Assembly (NCBI GenBank): GCA_020073445.1
Contig: JAIQFE010000038.1
Location: 41,642-105,641 of the forward strand
Length of the DNA stretch: 64,000 nt
From: Terriglobia bacterium
GTDB lineage: Bacteria; Acidobacteriota; Terriglobia; Bryobacterales; Bryobacteraceae
Reading direction: 5' to 3'
Shown here: one piece after another, positions 34,835 through 44,942 of the stretch
How the letters are laid out: every line of letters starts with the position of its first letter
How positions within the stretch are numbered: the first letter of the stretch is position 1
Translations under genes and position numbers: made by a program
The notes under the pieces: model-generated
Databases searched by the model: none
Told to the model about the DNA's origin: nothing
The model's input: the letters and a program-made list of their open reading frames with translations, nothing else

Positions 34835-35053
34835 GTGGCGGGAAAAAGGATTTTCGGCTCAATGACCGAGATGCAGGAATTCTTCAGGGCGGCCGGCAGC
34901 AAGGGCGGCAAGCTAGGCGGGAAGAAAGGCGGTCGTGCGCGCGCCAAGAGCCTCAGTCCAGCCAAACGGAAAGCGATCGCGAAGAAAGCGGCCGCGGCGT
35001 CGGCAAAGGTGCGCACCGCGAAGGCGCGGGCGAAGCGGAAGGAACGGGCCTAA
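34835..35053 (+). CDS. small basic KGG-like protein
   Basis: 72 aa from GTG 34,835 (or 63 aa from ATG 34,862). FFRAAGSKGGKLGGKKGGRARAKSLS is followed by an Ala/Lys tail (KKAAAASAKVRTAKARAKRK). Same composition and KGGK pattern as the gene at 21,966, so the element carries two such proteins, one near each end. Probably binds nucleic acid through charge. Its stop is immediately followed by the next ATG. Confidence 0.6.
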   Translation: MAGKRIFGSMTEMQEFFRAAGSKGGKLGGKKGGRARAKSLSPAKRKAIAKKAAAASAKVRTAKARAKRKERA

Positions 35054-35054
35054 A

Positions 35055-35735
35055 ATGGACCACTTCGATATTTCTGAATCTACCCTGATACTCCGGTTAA
35101 AGAGCACGGAGCACGACTTTGTGGAGCGGAAATCGAAGAGCGACAAAGGCGGCTGGCTTCAAACTGTTGTGGGCTTCGCGAACTCAGCGCCGATCGGCTT
35201 GCCGGCCATTCTCTTCGTGGGTGCCGACGATGAAGGCAACCCGCAGTTGGTGAACAGCACGGAGATGGAGACGGTCATCAGGTCTGTCTCAGATACCCTA
35301 GACAGAGCGTTTCCGGCGATCTATCGACACATCGTCCCCGTACGCCTCGCCGATAGGGCTTGTCTCGCCGTAATCGTCCCCGGCAGCGCTGAGCGCCCGC
35401 ACTTCGCGGGGCGCTCCTATGTGAGAGTTGGAGGGCAAACCAGGGACGCATCTGAGGCCGCATTCGCGGAACTAATTGCGCAGAGGAACAGTAAAGCGCG
35501 AAAGCTTCTCGAATACAAAGGAAAACAGGTCACCCTGGACGTCCTTCATATGAAAGGCTCCCACATGCCCACGCGGAACTCTTCATACTGGCTGCTGGCG
35601 GAATGTAATCAATTCTTTGTGAGCTTGCGCGTCCTCTCCAAAGATGACTCGACATCGCGTTCTATTCCCGTGGAGTCCCTGGAAATCTCCTGGGACGACA
35701 AGAATTCCCAGCTCAAGATCGTCACGGAGGAATAG
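35055..35735 (+). CDS. AlbA_2 (Schlafen-type AAA_4) domain protein
   Basis: 226 aa. Residues 15-120 match the AlbA_2 putative DNA-binding domain: HDFVERKSKSDKGGW, VVGFANSAPIGLPAILFVGADDEG and YVRVGGQTRDASEAAFAEL. The remaining 90 residues are not recognised. AlbA_2 proteins include regulators and Schlafen-like putative nucleases and are frequent in defence islands and mobile elements. It is one base after the upstream stop and directly upstream of the integrase. Confidence 0.82.
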   Translation: MDHFDISESTLILRLKSTEHDFVERKSKSDKGGWLQTVVGFANSAPIGLPAILFVGADDEGNPQLVNSTEMETVIRSVSDTLDRAFPAIYRHIVPVRLADRACLAVIVPGSAERPHFAGRSYVRVGGQTRDASEAAFAELIAQRNSKARKLLEYKGKQVTLDVLHMKGSHMPTRNSSYWLLAECNQFFVSLRVLSKDDSTSRSIPVESLEISWDDKNSQLKIVTEE

Positions 35736-35738
35736 GCA

Positions 35739-35792
35739 ATGGCCGTTTACCGTCCCACGTACCGCGATCCGAAAACCGGCAAGTTATGCTGA
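35739..35792 (+). CDS. 17-aa leader peptide overlapping the integrase start
   Basis: ATG 35,739 follows GGAGGAATAG and reads MAVYRPTYRDPKTGKLC. Its TGA (35,790-35,792) overlaps the integrase ATG (35,786) by a few bases. The peptide resembles the N-terminus of another integrase family (MAVYRP-YRDPKTGK). It could be a translational-coupling leader or a remnant left by a change of integrase N-terminus. Confidence 0.5.
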   Translation: MAVYRPTYRDPKTGKLC

Positions 35793-36895
35793 CACTCTGG
35801 CGGCGGCACACCGACACATGCCCGCATCGGGACAAGGGCAGGGAACACGACAAGTGCACGTGTCCCTTCTGGTGCGATGGAGAGATCAAGGGAAAGCGGA
35901 TCCGGAAGTCTCTCAAGACTCGCGATCGGCAGCGCGCTATCCGGAATGCGGACTCGATCGAGAACGATACTGCACCATCGAAGCCACTGAAGGACGCTAT
36001 AGCGGCGTTCGAGAATCACATCCTCCCGCTGGAGGCGTCGACTCGACGAAAGTATCAGAACGTCCTGGATCAGATCAAAAACTTCTGCGACGGCAAGGCA
36101 CGCGATATCGACGAGGTCACGGTGGAGCATCTGGATGCATACCGGGCGGCCCGTGAGATCTCAGTCGCTACGTTCATGAAGGAACTTCAAATCCTCCGGC
36201 AGTTCTTCGGGTTTTGCAGCGAACGTAAATGGATTGATGACAACCCGGCCAAGCGAATGAAGCTGCCGCGGAACATCAAACCCGGGCCCGTCGTTCCCTA
36301 CACTCCGGCGGAAGTGGGGCGGATGATCTCGGCCTGCGGTGAAGTGGGGCACTCGAACTATGAACGGTTGCGGGCGCGGGCGATGGTCTTGCTATTGCGC
36401 TACACCGGCCTGAGGATATCCGACGTCGCCACGCTCAGCCGTGATCGCGTCACACCCGGCAGGATCCTGCTGTACACCCACAAGACCGGTGCGCACGTGT
36501 TCCTTCCCATCGGCGTGGAGTTACAGGCAGCGCTGGCCTCACTGCCGCATCCGCGCGGCGCCGGTAGCAATCCGGAGTACTACTTCTGGAACGGAGAAAT
36601 GCTGAAACAGACGGTCGTGGATATTGCAGCGCGCACGCTGGCGGCCGTGTTCAAGAGATCGAAGGTTCCGGGCGCGCACGCTCATAGATTTCGCCATACG
36701 CTGGCGACCGAACTCCTGGCCCGCGGCGGAAGCGAGCAGGAAGTTGCGGATATTCTCGGCATCAGCCCGGTGGTCGTGCGGAAGCACTACGCGAAGTGGT
36801 CGCATGGCCGGCAGGAGCGTATCTCTACGCTATTCGAAGCGGTCTATCCTGGCACGTTTTTGGCACACGAAGAAAACGTGTCCGTAACTCACTGA
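35786..36895 (+). CDS. int: tyrosine recombinase (integrase)
   Basis: 369 aa. A Cys/His-rich start (RRHTDTCPHRDKGREHDKCTCPFW), seen in a family of acidobacterial and proteobacterial integrases, is followed by a SAM-like core-binding domain (70-155). The catalytic domain has R210 (TGLRISDVATL), K233 (HKTG), H300 and R303 (HRFRH) and nucleophile Y335 (KHYAKW). The usual second His (LGH) is Ile here (ILGIS), a substitution that this enzyme class tolerates. Located 16 bp from attR and convergent with the target gene, as expected for the enzyme that inserted the element. Confidence 0.93.
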   Translation: MLTLWRRHTDTCPHRDKGREHDKCTCPFWCDGEIKGKRIRKSLKTRDRQRAIRNADSIENDTAPSKPLKDAIAAFENHILPLEASTRRKYQNVLDQIKNFCDGKARDIDEVTVEHLDAYRAAREISVATFMKELQILRQFFGFCSERKWIDDNPAKRMKLPRNIKPGPVVPYTPAEVGRMISACGEVGHSNYERLRARAMVLLLRYTGLRISDVATLSRDRVTPGRILLYTHKTGAHVFLPIGVELQAALASLPHPRGAGSNPEYYFWNGEMLKQTVVDIAARTLAAVFKRSKVPGAHAHRFRHTLATELLARGGSEQEVADILGISPVVVRKHYAKWSHGRQERISTLFEAVYPGTFLAHEENVSVTH

Positions 36896-36896
36896 T

Positions 36897-37709
36897 TCAG
36901 TTATGGTTTAGCATGTGCACCGAGTCCTTTTCGTTCTCGTTGCAGATGAACTCCATCAGTTGAAACCCGGGACGCCAGGAAACGGTATTGCTCGTGGTCC
37001 ACGGCTTGGAGTACGCTCCCGGATCGTCGATGGTGACTTCGTACTCGAGCGTGAGCGAATCGGTGCGAGTGTATCGCTCGGTCAGATGCGCCTGCGTGGT
37101 CTGCGGATGGCCCGCCTGATCGAGCCAGGCCTTGACGTTGAACCCCACCACATCGACAACCAGCGTGTCCTTCTCGTAATGCCCCGCCGCGTCCCCCATC
37201 CACGTGGGTTGCGCATCCTTTGGATGCTCCAGAGCCGCGCGGAGAGGCACCGTTCGCCACAAGTAGTTGTCGCCCTCGAACAGGAACATGACCTGTTTCG
37301 GTGTCTGCACCATCTGAAAGGCGTACGGATCGAACATATAGCGCGGCACGCCTACCGGCAGGCACTGCGCTTCAGGATCGTCCTTGGAGTTGCTGGTCAC
37401 GCGCTGGTTGAACAGCTCGAGCGCTGGCGGAAGAAACGGCACGTCCACCTTCACGTCGGCGCTCTTCACGCCCTTCCAGCGCATCTCGGCGATGTTGCCG
37501 GAGAAGCCTGGATACCACGCGCCGTCGCCCCCAAAATCAGGAAGACCGTCAGGGAAGTGCGGTGCTGGACCGGCCTTCGTGCGCGAGGCTTGCTTGGTGG
37601 CGCCGGTCCCTTGCGTGGCGCCGATGTCGAAAGCACCCGGATCAGGGGCAGTCTGTTGCCCCAGAAGGGCAGCCAGGAATGCCGTCAAACTAATCGCGAG
37701 TAACCGCAT
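36897..37709 (-). CDS. exported protein of an acidobacterial family, 3' end replaced by the element
   Basis: 270 aa from ATG 37,707-37,709, with a signal peptide (LLAISLTAFLAALLGQQ). Conserved-looking segments: PPALELFNQR, CLPVGVPRYMFDPYAFQMVQ, DTLVVDVVGFNVKAWLD, LTERYTRTDSLTLEYEVTI and DDPGAYSKPWT. This family is expanded in Acidobacteria and has no known function. The end reads NEKDSVHM-LNHN, where the last four residues are coded by element DNA beyond attR. Before insertion the end would have been NEKDSVHM-TKERL. A start at 37,793 is open but overlaps the next gene more. Confidence 0.85.
   Translation of the reverse strand: MRLLAISLTAFLAALLGQQTAPDPGAFDIGATQGTGATKQASRTKAGPAPHFPDGLPDFGGDGAWYPGFSGNIAEMRWKGVKSADVKVDVPFLPPALELFNQRVTSNSKDDPEAQCLPVGVPRYMFDPYAFQMVQTPKQVMFLFEGDNYLWRTVPLRAALEHPKDAQPTWMGDAAGHYEKDTLVVDVVGFNVKAWLDQAGHPQTTQAHLTERYTRTDSLTLEYEVTIDDPGAYSKPWTTSNTVSWRPGFQLMEFICNENEKDSVHMLNHN
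36912..36933. other. attR, right core repeat
   Basis: Exact copy of 21,777-21,798. On the minus strand it codes for EKDSVHM of the target protein, so the core is part of a coding sequence and is preserved by integration. Confidence 0.9.
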
Positions 37710-38385
37710 AGCAGAAGCTATGATATCCCGGAATGTCATCTTGCCGGATGTCCAACACGCGGCCGCCTTCACGCTCCAAAACCTCGACGACATCTTCTTG
37801 ATCCATGCCGTTCATATACATCGGCCGCGGCCTGGACAAAGCTGCTCTCCAGCGCGCGAGGCGAGCCCCGAGGCTAATCGGCTTGCTCGGATACTGAAAC
37901 AGCAGCAGCCCGCCGGGAGCAAGCACGCGCACGAACTCCTGAATATATCGACGCGCATAACGAGGCCGCACATGCTGCAGCGTAATCCACGAAAGGGTCA
38001 TATCGATCGAGCCGTCCGCGAAACGCTTCAGTTCTGCCTCGGGATTGCAAACGTACTCGACGCGCGCGCCCTTGCGATTGTGCTGCCGCGCCAGTTCGAT
38101 CATCTTGGATGAGATGTCCACTCCGTAAACGTGATCAAAGTGTCCCGCGAGCGCCTGGCTGAGCCTGCCCATGCCGCATCCGAAATCCAGGGCCGAGCGG
38201 CGCGCAGCCGGCTTCCCCCATGCCTGCGCTTGCTGCATGAAGGCGCCGACCTCGCGAACGCCTGTGGCGAAGAACTCGTCCGCGTCCCAGCGGCCTCCGG
38301 CCTTGGCCGGATCGGTGAGGATCGCCCACATCGGATCGGCGTGCGCCTGACGATCCCAATACTGCTGAACGTCACTTAACCGCAC
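37690..38385 (-). CDS. class I SAM-dependent methyltransferase
   Basis: 231 aa. SAM-binding motif I is ALDFGCGMGRLSQAL, with the acidic motif II in VYGVDISSKMIELAR; motif IV is near DMTLSWITLQHV, followed by LAPGGLLLFQYPS. It resembles small-molecule methyltransferases of the Methyltransf_11/25 type; the substrate is unknown. It overlaps the following gene's start by about 20 nt on the same strand. Confidence 0.88.
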   Translation of the reverse strand: MRLSDVQQYWDRQAHADPMWAILTDPAKAGGRWDADEFFATGVREVGAFMQQAQAWGKPAARRSALDFGCGMGRLSQALAGHFDHVYGVDISSKMIELARQHNRKGARVEYVCNPEAELKRFADGSIDMTLSWITLQHVRPRYARRYIQEFVRVLAPGGLLLFQYPSKPISLGARLARWRAALSRPRPMYMNGMDQEDVVEVLEREGGRVLDIRQDDIPGYHSFCYAVTRD

Positions 38386-38395
38386 GAGCTCAACC

Positions 38396-39235
38396 TCATT
38401 GCGGTCGGCGGTACGTCTGTTCCCCGGCCGTCACCGCGAGTTGCAGACGGTTCTGCGGCGTCGGCAGCGGGCAGGTGGCGTAATCGGTGAACATGCAGGG
38501 CGGATTCTCGGCCTTGTTGAAGTCCATCTCCACGAAGCCGTCTTTGGGAAAGGGAGTGTACAAGAACCGCGACGCCCCGTAAGTGGTCTTCCCGCTGGTC
38601 TGATCGCGGAACACGAACCACAGGTCGTCGTCTTCCTTCACGGCTTCCATCTTGTACTGCTGGCCGCCGCGCGTGAAGGTGACGTATCCCGGAGAATCGT
38701 CCTTCTCTTTCACGCCCACCTCGGTGTCAAAGCTTACCTCGTGCGGCGAGGGAATGAACTTCGCCTTGATCTTCCATGTCGGGTCCACCGGATACCAGCG
38801 CAGGCCCGCGAACTTCTTGCGCGCTTCGCTGTCGTTATCTTTCACGCGCACGCCGAACTTGGTTTCGCGCTCGATGACGAAGAACTTCACACGCCCTAGC
38901 GACAGCCGGTCGTACTGCGGCGTGACGTCGGTTTTCAGGTCCATTTCCTTGAGAGGAACCCCGCCAGCCGGTTTGAAGTGAGCTTTACCCTTCGAGAGCG
39001 TGATGGTTCCCACTCGCGCGGGCACGGACGCGGGCAAGGGGGCATCCGCGTTCGGATCGGAGCCCACGGTATTCACTCCTTCGTGCAGCCAGTGCAGTCC
39101 GACCACGGTGAGCCATCCGTCATCCGCCTTGAGTTTGGCTTCGCGCTCGGCGCGCCATTGGGTGATTTGCCGCTGATAGGTGGAATCAGCGGCGACCAGG
39201 GTGATCGCGGCAAAGGCTAGACAAGCTTTGCGCAT
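38396..39235 (-). CDS. DUF1684 family protein
   Basis: 279 aa with a short signal peptide (ACLAFAAITLVAA). DUF1684 features: WRAEREAKLKADDGWLTVVGLHWL near the start, RRYPV-like LRWYPVDPTWKIKA in the middle, then GASRFLYTPFPKDG, DFNKAENPPCMFTDYATCPLP and a PQNRLQLAVTAGE end. The family is widespread and uncharacterised. Immediately upstream of the methyltransferase, same strand. Confidence 0.92.
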   Translation of the reverse strand: MRKACLAFAAITLVAADSTYQRQITQWRAEREAKLKADDGWLTVVGLHWLHEGVNTVGSDPNADAPLPASVPARVGTITLSKGKAHFKPAGGVPLKEMDLKTDVTPQYDRLSLGRVKFFVIERETKFGVRVKDNDSEARKKFAGLRWYPVDPTWKIKAKFIPSPHEVSFDTEVGVKEKDDSPGYVTFTRGGQQYKMEAVKEDDDLWFVFRDQTSGKTTYGASRFLYTPFPKDGFVEMDFNKAENPPCMFTDYATCPLPTPQNRLQLAVTAGEQTYRRPQ

Positions 39236-39253
39236 GTTTCTATCTTATGCGCT

Positions 39254-40060
39254 ATGTTAGCAGGCATGGACGTCCTCCCACGCCGTGGATTCCTGTTCGC
39301 CAGCGCGGCTGCCCTCGTCACGCGGCTAAGCGGACAACAGGCGTCCCGGGAGTCGCTGATCGAAGACGTCGTGACCGCGAACCATATCCTGGCCGCGCAG
39401 GAGATCGTCGATGCCTTCGGCCACGTCAGCGTCCGAACGGGGCCAGGTGCGGGCCGATACCTGATCTCGCGATCGGTGGCACCCGCGCAGGTGACGGCCG
39501 CCGACATCATGGAGCTGGATCTCGACAGCAAACCCGTCGGAGGAGATAAGCGGACGTCGTATCGCGAACGCTTCATCCACGGCGAGATCTACCGCGTCCG
39601 TCCGGACGTGATGTCCATCGTGCATTGCCACGCGCCTTCACTGATCCCGTTCGGCATCACCAAGATTCCGCTGCGCCCCGTGTATCACAACAGTTCCTTC
39701 GTCGGCGAAGGCGTACCGGTATTCGAGATCCGCGAGGCGGGCGCCGATACCAATATGCTGGTCGAGACGCCCGAGCTGGGCAAGGCTCTTGCAAAGACCC
39801 TCGGCAACAAACCCGCGGTACTGATGCGCGGCCATGGAGCCGTAATCGTCGGCAAGAGCATCATCGAATCCGTGGCCCGGAGCGTGTATCTCGAAGTGAA
39901 CGCCCGCGTGCAGGCGCAAGCGATGGCGATGGGCCAGCGGGTCACTTATCTGGACGAGGGCGAGGTCAAGAAACGCTCCGAGGATCCCGATCCGTACGGC
40001 CGGGCCTGGGACCTCTGGAAGCGCCAGGCTCTTCAAGGCAACGGGCAGGCCGCACGATAG
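39254..40060 (+). CDS. class II aldolase/adducin family protein, exported
   Basis: 268 aa. A Tat-like leader (RRGFLFASAAALVTRL) precedes a class II aldolase fold: NHILAAQEIVDAFGHVSVR, the zinc ligands in SIVHCHAPS and the third His in LMRGHGAVIVG. Family members are fuculose/rhamnulose-phosphate aldolases and related enzymes. The leader peptide is unusual for this cytoplasmic family and suggests a periplasmic relative. Divergent from the DUF1684 gene with 18 bp between starts. Confidence 0.87.
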   Translation: MLAGMDVLPRRGFLFASAAALVTRLSGQQASRESLIEDVVTANHILAAQEIVDAFGHVSVRTGPGAGRYLISRSVAPAQVTAADIMELDLDSKPVGGDKRTSYRERFIHGEIYRVRPDVMSIVHCHAPSLIPFGITKIPLRPVYHNSSFVGEGVPVFEIREAGADTNMLVETPELGKALAKTLGNKPAVLMRGHGAVIVGKSIIESVARSVYLEVNARVQAQAMAMGQRVTYLDEGEVKKRSEDPDPYGRAWDLWKRQALQGNGQAAR

Positions 40061-40093
40061 AATGCGGCGGGGCTAGCCTGCTTGCTAATCTGA

Positions 40094-42897
<2,804 letters not shown>

Positions 42898-43404
42898 TTA
42901 TTCGAAAATATCGGCTGGTTTAAGTTCCAGGCCCAACTCGGTGATCTGCAATCCGGACACTTCAGTTAGCTCTTCATTGCAGGTATACATCCGCTTGGAG
43001 TGCGGATCCACCAGCCACACGTAGTTGACGCCCCATGCGCGGTACTCTGCGAGTTTATTTCGCACGTCGGTCATTCTGTCATCAGGAGAAAGGATTTCAA
43101 TCGCAACGAATGGCGGTGTGGCCGGTACGCGCTCCTGCGGCTCCTTTGGATAGAAAACCGCGACGTCTGGGATTCGATACAATCCCGGGCGAACCTGAAG
43201 CCGCAATTCCGGGCAGACGAATACGGGAAACGTCTTTTCAAGGGCGCTGAGCAACACGATCAACAGACGCTGAGTTTTCGAATGAAGGTAGTCCGGCAAA
43301 GAGCGCTCCACAAGCACGCCGTCCCGATACTCTTTATCAAGGTCGGGAAAGGCGGTATGCAGATATTCCTCAACGGGAAGCGCTGCTTTAGTTCCCATGC
43401 TCAA
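42898..43404 (-). CDS. Uma2 family endonuclease-like protein
   Basis: 168 aa. Uma2/DUF820 proteins have a PD-(D/E)XK nuclease fold. Catalytic-type residues are in YRIPDVAVF and VAIEILSPDDRMTDV, with NKLAEYRAWGVNYVWLVDP after. Found in many copies in Acidobacteria, Cyanobacteria and Chloroflexi; biological role unknown. Convergent with gpmI with no gap. Confidence 0.9.
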   Translation of the reverse strand: MSMGTKAALPVEEYLHTAFPDLDKEYRDGVLVERSLPDYLHSKTQRLLIVLLSALEKTFPVFVCPELRLQVRPGLYRIPDVAVFYPKEPQERVPATPPFVAIEILSPDDRMTDVRNKLAEYRAWGVNYVWLVDPHSKRMYTCNEELTEVSGLQITELGLELKPADIFE

Positions 43405-43413
43405 AGTTTACTC

Positions 43414-44277
43414 CTACCGCCGCTCGAGCCTCTGGATCACGTCCAGCACCACGGTTCCGACGATTTCCAGACTCTGCGCGCTCAGTTTATCCATGGTGTC
43501 TTCGTCGGTGTGCCACGGCTCGTAGTCGAAATCGATGAGATCGATGGCCGGGATGCCGGCCTTGATGAAGGGAATGTGGTCGTCCTCGGTAGCGCGGGTA
43601 TTCCTGGTGAAATACGCCGCGTAGCCGAGTTCTGACGCGCTGGTCCACACCAGCCGATTCAAGGCCGCGTTTCCGTTGGTTTCCTGATCGATATCCAAAT
43701 GCTTGTCGCCGATCATGTCGACGTTGATCAGTCCTTTGATTTTCCCGGCAGTGCCGTCCTTGGACCAGCGCTCGGCAAGATGCCGGCTGCCGTAAAGATT
43801 ATCGTCGCCCGCCCACTCGGTTCGCACGGCTTCTTCGCCGTCCAGCCAGACCAGGTAGACGTCGTCGATGCGCGGCTGCCCCGCCAGCACACGAGCCAAC
43901 TCCAGTAACAGACCCGCCGAAGATCCGCCATCGCTTGCGCCCACGAACTTGCGTCCCGGAAACAGTTTGGTATCGAAGTGTCCGGTTACGACCTCGGCCT
44001 TGCCGCTTTTGCCGGGAAACTTAGCGATGATATTCTTCATCGCAATGGGACCCTTGGGAGTTTGCGCGGTGAACGCGTCTTCGGTGACCTGGCATTTGCA
44101 CGCTTTGAGCTGCGCGAGGATGTAAGCCTGCAGCTGGCGATTCGCCTCCGAGCCCGATGGCCGCGGACCGAAAGCGACGGCATGGCGAGTGAACTCGAGC
44201 GCGGAAGCGCCCGAAACGCCGGCGCCAAAAGCTGCCGTGGAAAGAACTACGATCAAGAAGGCTTGCGCGCGGAACAT
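43414..44277 (-). CDS. M28 family peptidase / glutaminyl-peptide cyclotransferase-like
   Basis: 287 aa, exported (signal peptide FLIVVLSTAAFGAGVSG region). The zinc-peptidase fold shows VVTGHFDTK, FVGASDGGSSAGLLLELARVL, VWLDGEEAV and LYGSRHLAERW, then DMIGDKHLDID and DDHIPFIKAGIP. The SDGGSSAGLLLELAR and LYGSRHLA stretches are close to glutaminyl cyclases, which form N-terminal pyroglutamate, so cyclase activity is as likely as aminopeptidase activity. Overlaps the 3' end of the next upstream gene by 25 nt. Confidence 0.85.
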   Translation of the reverse strand: MFRAQAFLIVVLSTAAFGAGVSGASALEFTRHAVAFGPRPSGSEANRQLQAYILAQLKACKCQVTEDAFTAQTPKGPIAMKNIIAKFPGKSGKAEVVTGHFDTKLFPGRKFVGASDGGSSAGLLLELARVLAGQPRIDDVYLVWLDGEEAVRTEWAGDDNLYGSRHLAERWSKDGTAGKIKGLINVDMIGDKHLDIDQETNGNAALNRLVWTSASELGYAAYFTRNTRATEDDHIPFIKAGIPAIDLIDFDYEPWHTDEDTMDKLSAQSLEIVGTVVLDVIQRLERR

Positions 44278-44942
44278 ATATATCCCAGTGTAAAAGACCG
44301 GTCTTTATCCAGGGGGTCGAGCAGCGGCAGAACCAGCGCCGGGGGCGCGAAGAAGACCGCCGCCACCAGCATCAGCGGTCCGGGAAAGAATTGCAAAGCG
44401 TTCAGCAGCCTCCGTGAGATCAACCGGAAAATCCCGCCGACGGGCTGGATCGAAATCTCGGTAAAGCCGGCTTGCTTCAGCAAGCGATCGAGCGCGAAGC
44501 GAGTGAAGCGTCCGTAATCGTGAGGCTGCTGGTGCTCCTCCCATTGCAGGGGCGCGACCAGCAGGAATCGGCCGCCGGGCGCGAGCACTCGGCCGAGCTC
44601 GCAGATCACGCGGTCGGGATGCACGACGTGCTCCAGCGTGACGATGTTGATGGCCGCTGCAAAGGTCGCGTCGGGGAAGGGAAGTGTCTCCAGATTCCCG
44701 AGGACATCGAGTTGCGAGTAGTCCCAGGCGTGATCGCCAATGCCCAAATCCAGCCCGCAGTATTGCTGTGCGGAGAAGTAATGTTTATGCGCGGTCTCGC
44801 CGGCGCCGGCGTCCAGAACGCGAACGGCGGGCGGTAACGCACCCGCGAAATTCGACACCGCATCGTCGATGGATGCCTCGAAGTGCATGACATATCGGGC
44901 GATCGAACGGGGTAAGAGCGACCGCAGCGCGTCGTAGATCAC
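44253..44942 (-). CDS. SAM-dependent methyltransferase with C-terminal hydrophobic region
   Basis: 229 aa from GTG 44,940-44,942, which overlaps the upstream stop (GTGA). Motif I is VRVLDAGAGETAHKHYF, then YCGLDLGIGD, INIVTLEHVVHPDRVI and LAPGGRFLLVAPLQWEEHQQPHDY, typical of Methyltransf_11 proteins in polysaccharide clusters. A hydrophobic segment near residues 180-215 (LMLVAAVFFAPPALVLPLLD) suggests membrane association. Part of a three-gene minus-strand operon with another methyltransferase and a glycosyltransferase. Confidence 0.85.
   Translation of the reverse strand: MIYDALRSLLPRSIARYVMHFEASIDDAVSNFAGALPPAVRVLDAGAGETAHKHYFSAQQYCGLDLGIGDHAWDYSQLDVLGNLETLPFPDATFAAAINIVTLEHVVHPDRVICELGRVLAPGGRFLLVAPLQWEEHQQPHDYGRFTRFALDRLLKQAGFTEISIQPVGGIFRLISRRLLNALQFFPGPLMLVAAVFFAPPALVLPLLDPLDKDRSFTLGYICSARKPS

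Larger units (their letters stand above)
21777..36933 (+). mobile_element. integrated element of about 15.1 kb, candidate phage satellite
   Basis: Bounded by an exact 22-bp direct repeat (21,777-21,798 and 36,912-36,933) with a tyrosine integrase gene ending 16 bp from the right repeat. It was inserted in the 3' end of a minus-strand host gene. All genes but one are on the plus strand: small basic and HTH proteins, a primase, a RepA-like ATPase with iterons, terminase-like small and large subunits, an AlbA_2 protein and the integrase. No capsid, portal, tail, lysis or conjugation gene is recognisable. This fits a packaging-dependent satellite or a degenerate prophage. Confidence 0.88.

Noticed and set aside
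35055..35735. Calling the AlbA_2 protein a defence nuclease
   Set aside because: Only the AlbA_2 domain is visible; many members are regulators and no effector domain is recognisable.
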